NCBI GenBank assembly: GCA_050084515.1
Contig: CM114271.1
Span: 4,092,001-4,156,000, forward strand
DNA length: 64,000 nucleotides
Direction of reading: 5' to 3'
Source of the DNA: Blasia pusilla
Lineage: Eukaryota; Marchantiophyta; Marchantiopsida; Blasiales
Both the position numbers and the translations under genes were made by a program. Below, piece by piece: positions 61,101-64,000 of the stretch (its first letter is position 1; the number at the start of each line of letters is the position of its first letter). Under the pieces are notes generated by a model. The model saw only the letters and a program-made list of their open reading frames with translations. It had not been told where the DNA came from and made no database searches.

Positions 61101-62418
61101 TACAATGCCTTTCACAGCCACATCTCAAATACCGACGTGAGAGAAACCCTTCACCTTCCCATTACAGATAAGTAACCCCTATCATAATCAGGCAAATTGC
61201 TGCATTAACTAAGAATCCGAGGGGCATCTGCCTGTGCAGGCCTCCCATGCGACATCCACTGAAAGAGAACCACAGAAACTGGGAAACAAAGCAAAAGAGA
61301 GTAATAAATGCATACCATGGGCCCCACAATACTTCACCACAATTTTACTTCAAACGTTCGTTCAGTTCATTTCGTCACTGTTTTACAATTCTATTCAATA
61401 CCCTCACTTTTTCTTCAGTAGGGTCATTCATAGAAGTTTCCCTCAAACCCCTTGTACTTAATCTCGGAGGAAGAAGCACAGCGAAGGACTTCTTTTTTAT
61501 TTTGACAGGAGGAAATTGAATACAGACTCGAATGTTATGTGGACATTCGACAGAAGCTGAAACCAGCTCCTCTGAACAGCCAGGAGTTAGGAAAAGTCAA
61601 AATCTTGGATGGCAAAAAATGATGGAAGACTGTCCTCATCAAGTAGTGCCTGCCATACCCTTTCAACCAGACATTGCACACTGGTAGAACACTGCTAGTG
61701 ATTGCGATGGATGCAGAAAGAGAAAATTTTAAAGAGGGAGACTCTCTAATGTAAAAATGCCAGAGCTGTCAAAACGCTAAAGAGGCAGAAAGGTGGAGCA
61801 CGATAGCTTTACATCGGATTTACTGGGGCATATGAGTCCACAAATACCTTCAGAATCAAAAGCTCGAATGCGCAACGTCGCCAATCCATCGAGGTCCAGC
61901 TTCAATGAGTGGTGAAAAATCTGAATTCGAGCGATTTTGTCCACAAAAACTTCACATCTGAGCACTTGTCCAGAAACGAAATCAGTTGCATGCACAGCAG
62001 TAGCTCTCCGCCCTGCGAATGGGGCAATTGAAGTGAGCACAGCACTCGTCGAACAGTGCCTGACAGTGCCATTGTACTCCGGCTCCACACTCAGAAGGTC
62101 ATGATGATCCCAAGACCTGCACAAGTTTCCACGCCAGTCAAATTGAAGAGCTATGAATTCCCGCTACTGCAAGCATACCAAAGCCAGAAACAGATCAGGG
62201 AATTACCAGGTGAAGCAACCATTGGACCCATGAAGACTATAGCGAACCGGACGAGTGGTTCTGGGAGGGAGCAGCAGATTGAGGCTGCTAATGTGTGGGC
62301 CTTGATGTCCTTTACTCAGTCCACCCTCTACCAGACCCGGAAATCCACATAACAGCACTAGGAGCGCGATAACGACCACCTTTGGTAGCAATTCACTGGT
62401 GGGCATACCACTGCCCAT
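46194..62418 (-). CDS. GP210: Nuclear pore membrane glycoprotein GP210 (37 exons)
   Basis: Exons: 62418-62207, 62116-61848, 61031-60892, 60545-60329, 60043-59691, 59396-59190, 58862-58727, 58437-58289, 57955-57844, 57603-56957, 56692-56569, 56413-56133, 55889-55764, 55563-55501, 55215-55024, 54715-54656, 54441-54373, 54159-54019, 53668-53549, 53298-53179, 53010-52855, 52311-52249, 52126-51963, 51729-51480, 51160-51017, 50472-50370, 50209-50076, 49856-49785, 49518-49437, 49099-48992, 48774-48627, 48390-48307, 48127-47878, 47626-47572, 47264-47164, 47011-46948, 46558-46194. They sum to 6,081 bp (2,026 residues plus TAG), all phases agree and all introns are GT-AG. The plant homologue is about 1,920 residues. 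GP210 is a single-pass protein anchoring the nuclear pore complex in the nuclear envelope. A signal peptide (1 to about 32) is followed by a very long lumenal part with family blocks such as IQIFHHSLKLDLDGL, GVTTVVVEDTRVAGH, VKVLGGPERW, IVLLVDEPG, a Big-2-like part near 1180-1260, and GRAEIAACVRVAE. The membrane segment is about 1929-1949, and the tail ends NTPYYKREGIRRFDPSRTY. Least certain are the starts of exons 17 and 28 and the end of exon 15. Confidence 0.95.
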
Positions 62419-63420
62419 TCTCTCTCACTTTCATATATCAATCGTCACTCACTTTCTCAGCTCAACCTCGAGCTAAGACCTTAAACCTGCACCTCCACCT
62501 GCCTCCATTCAGAATTCGCCTGCCTTCCTTCGAATCCTCCACCACCAAAGCAGTCACACTCGGCTAACTCGCAGAGCTCCAAGAACGCCCACAAACCCCC
62601 TCGATTCCGATGACTGCACCACCTCCAGACGTAGCTACAAATAAAACTTGTGGCTCAAAACTAAACTCCATTCGAGATTTCATAAACCCCCACTGCCCAG
62701 CCTATACACATTGTTGTCCTCCTGCTCCTGAGCTCGATTCCCAGAGACCCGCAAAACCCTCAGATCCCAGACGCGGCCCAAAGTGAAATCCGTGGGCTCA
62801 AACTACGCACTCCTGTCCTGAATTCACAGGACCCCACATTGTCCTCCTCCTCCCTCCTCTCCTTCTCCTTCGAGCTCGGGTCGCGACCCAAAATAAAACT
62901 CTCTGTGGTCTCACACTCCTCTCCTGATTTCACAGAGCCCCCCTTCCCAGTCCACCCTCCTCCTCCTCCTCCTCCTCCTCCTCCCTCTCTCCTCCTCCTG
63001 AGCTTCCACCGACCACCTCTGACCAGCCACCACCACCACCACCACAAGCGCGCAGCCGAAACCGGAGCTCAATCGCAGCAGCCCACGCAACACTTCTCCT
63101 CCTCCTGCAGCTGCAACTGCTGCGGCCGCCGCAGGAGATCGTTCAAGAAGTCGTCCGAGCGCGAATTGCGAATCCCGCCTGCGATCTCCGCGGCGCTGTC
63201 TGCCTCTGCGCGCAATTCCACCGCAACGTCTCCGTCGCGCCGCAAGACACCGCCCAACAGTTAGTCTGCCGCTCCGCTGAGCTGGAGCAGAATCCCGGAA
63301 CGAGAGAGAGAGACGGCAGTCGATTTCAGTGTCGGTGTTCAGTCAGTGCCCCTTCTTCCCTTCGATTTCCAATCGCTGCGTTCGACATAACGAACGGACA
63401 AAGAAAGAATGAATGACACA
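62419..63420 (-). promoter_or_regulatory. Probable promoter and 5' UTR of GP210
   Basis: C/T-rich on the plus strand (GA-rich on the gene's strand), with a (CTC)n run at about 62955-62983, (CAC)n at about 63027-63045 and GAGAGAGAGA near 63302-63312. A 141-codon plus-strand frame (62839-63264) is a Pro/His/Ser low-complexity translation of these repeats. The region ends at about 63500, where AT-rich repeat DNA begins. Confidence 0.5.
62955..62983. repeat. (CTC)n microsatellite
   Basis: About nine to ten CTC units in the GP210 leader region. Confidence 0.85.
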
Positions 63421-63589
63421 CAGAGAAAGAAAGAAATAACATGCACTCGAGGAAAAACGTGATTAACGAAATCATTAGCAAACGAAGTTAGTGGTTAGTC
63501 CCAACTAGAGCGATGGAGGGAGGGGAGAATTATGGCCGTTAAGGGCTTGTGGACCGATCCATGGTTCTCAAAATAGTCATGGACATTGT

Positions 63590-63779
63590 CCGTGAATATT
63601 ATTTTGCATGGACTTGTCGATATAATTAAAAGAGGATGGTGGTTACACTCCAACTTTTTGCCTCTAATAGAAGACTTAAACTAACGTACAAGAAGAGCTA
63701 AATGAACAAGATGAGCTACATTAACGAGATGTCTTTCCTGTTGGGTGATTCTCATTCGTGAGGAAAGACATTATGCTAG
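63590..63779 (+). mobile_element. Helitron-like 3' end, relative of the one at 20120
   Basis: It shares AATTAAAAGAGGATGG, CTTAAACTAAC, GAGATGTCTTTC and ATTATGCTAG with 19740-20120 and ends at the same place (CTAG at 63776-63779, then T). A hairpin GTCTTTCC/GGAAAGAC (63731-63769) precedes the end. Non-coding and short; the 5' end was not found. Confidence 0.45.
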
Positions 63780-63809
63780 TGTATGTTATTATCAAATGGT
63801 GAGAGTTTG

Positions 63810-63858
63810 ACATTCCTGAATTTAAAAAGACCACTTGTCCTTTTAAATTCAGGAATGT
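63810..63858. repeat. 21-bp inverted repeat (hairpin)
   Basis: ACATTCCTGAATTTAAAAAG (from 63810) pairs with CTTTTAAATTCAGGAATGT (ending at 63858), with one A/T-run length difference. The loop is about 7 nt. It lies between two Helitron-like ends. Confidence 0.82.
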
Positions 63859-63942
63859 ACGGTTGAATTTATGTCTATCTATCATAAATAATAAGTTTTT
63901 AACAAATTACTTTTGGGAACTTGGGCGTTTAGGGTTATAGGA

Positions 63943-63979
63943 ACCGTACATCGCACGGTCTCTCACGGATCCTAACTAG
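63943..63979 (+). other. Helitron 3' terminus
   Basis: The hairpin ACCGT/ACGGT (63943-63947 and 63955-63959) around ACATCGC, then TCTCACGGATCCTAACTAG and T. The core CGTACATCGCACG differs by one base from the core at 36992. CTAG occupies 63976-63979. Confidence 0.65.
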
Positions 63980-64000
63980 TGTTGTTTTGAGTGTTGTCGT

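Noticed and set aside
62839-63264. 141-codon plus-strand frame with poly-Pro and poly-His
   Set aside because: It is a translation of CTC and CAC microsatellites in the GP210 leader and has no conserved pattern.
1-64000. CRISPR array, bacterial operon or phage genes
   Set aside because: No evenly spaced direct repeats with unique spacers, no ribosome-binding-site pattern and no packed same-strand genes; introns and plant transposons show a eukaryotic nuclear sequence.

Overview
The window looks like nuclear DNA of a land plant. It holds three intact protein genes with ordinary GT-AG introns or none: a plant-type mTERF protein, an RNA-binding protein of the plant NSR type, and the pore-membrane nucleoporin GP210. 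They sit in long AT-rich stretches full of plant-type transposons (Helitron, Ty1/copia, Ty3/gypsy, non-LTR). Short introns in GP210, sparse genes and the mix of elements would fit a bryophyte or another non-seed plant, but the species cannot be fixed from the sequence and that placement is only a guess.

Layout. 1-2900: AT-rich DNA with a possible small Helitron (about 1153-2239) and a cluster of a short recurring motif (2419-2853). 3422-4873 (+): intronless organelle-targeted mTERF gene with a long purine-rich leader and an upstream ORF that overlaps its start. 5.7-13.6 kb: repeat graveyard with a large hairpin (7209-7291), a decayed Ty3/gypsy RNase H/integrase fragment (7.9-8.8 kb) and the 3' part of a non-LTR reverse transcriptase (11.2-12.4 kb). 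13.6-16.4 kb: moderate-GC DNA without a convincing gene, plus an 18-bp hairpin. 16462-18356 (-): five-exon RRM gene, followed upstream by a C/T-rich promoter region.

19.7-37.0 kb is a Helitron-dominated block. A Helitron 3'-like end lies at 20120, 5'-like ends at 20162 and 22173, and a decayed Rep-helicase (RepHel) gene (31.5-36.8 kb) runs into a clean Helitron 3' terminus (hairpin plus CTAG, 37017). Between the ends are apparent gene fragments: an unidentified ORF remnant, and a small 5' exon with a destruction-box-like motif. A full Ty1/copia element (23677-29132, target duplication AGTAG) has split the ORF remnant. The copia has a 230-bp deletion in its 5' LTR and two separate internal tandem duplications.

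37-44 kb: further repeats, a degenerate Helitron-like end and a long decayed non-LTR retroelement (about 40.4-44.1 kb). 44.4-46.2 kb: GC-richer non-coding DNA downstream of GP210. 46194-62418 (-): GP210, for which I could build a complete in-frame 37-exon model (2,026 residues). 62.4-63.4 kb: its C/T-rich promoter/leader. 63.6-64 kb: two more Helitron-like 3' ends and a perfect-looking hairpin.

The three host genes have unrelated jobs (organelle gene expression, nuclear RNA processing, nuclear pore anchoring) and do not form a cluster. The most unusual parts are the nested Helitron/copia block with disrupted gene fragments, and the repeated Helitron termini. No database search was run; all family calls come from motifs read directly.
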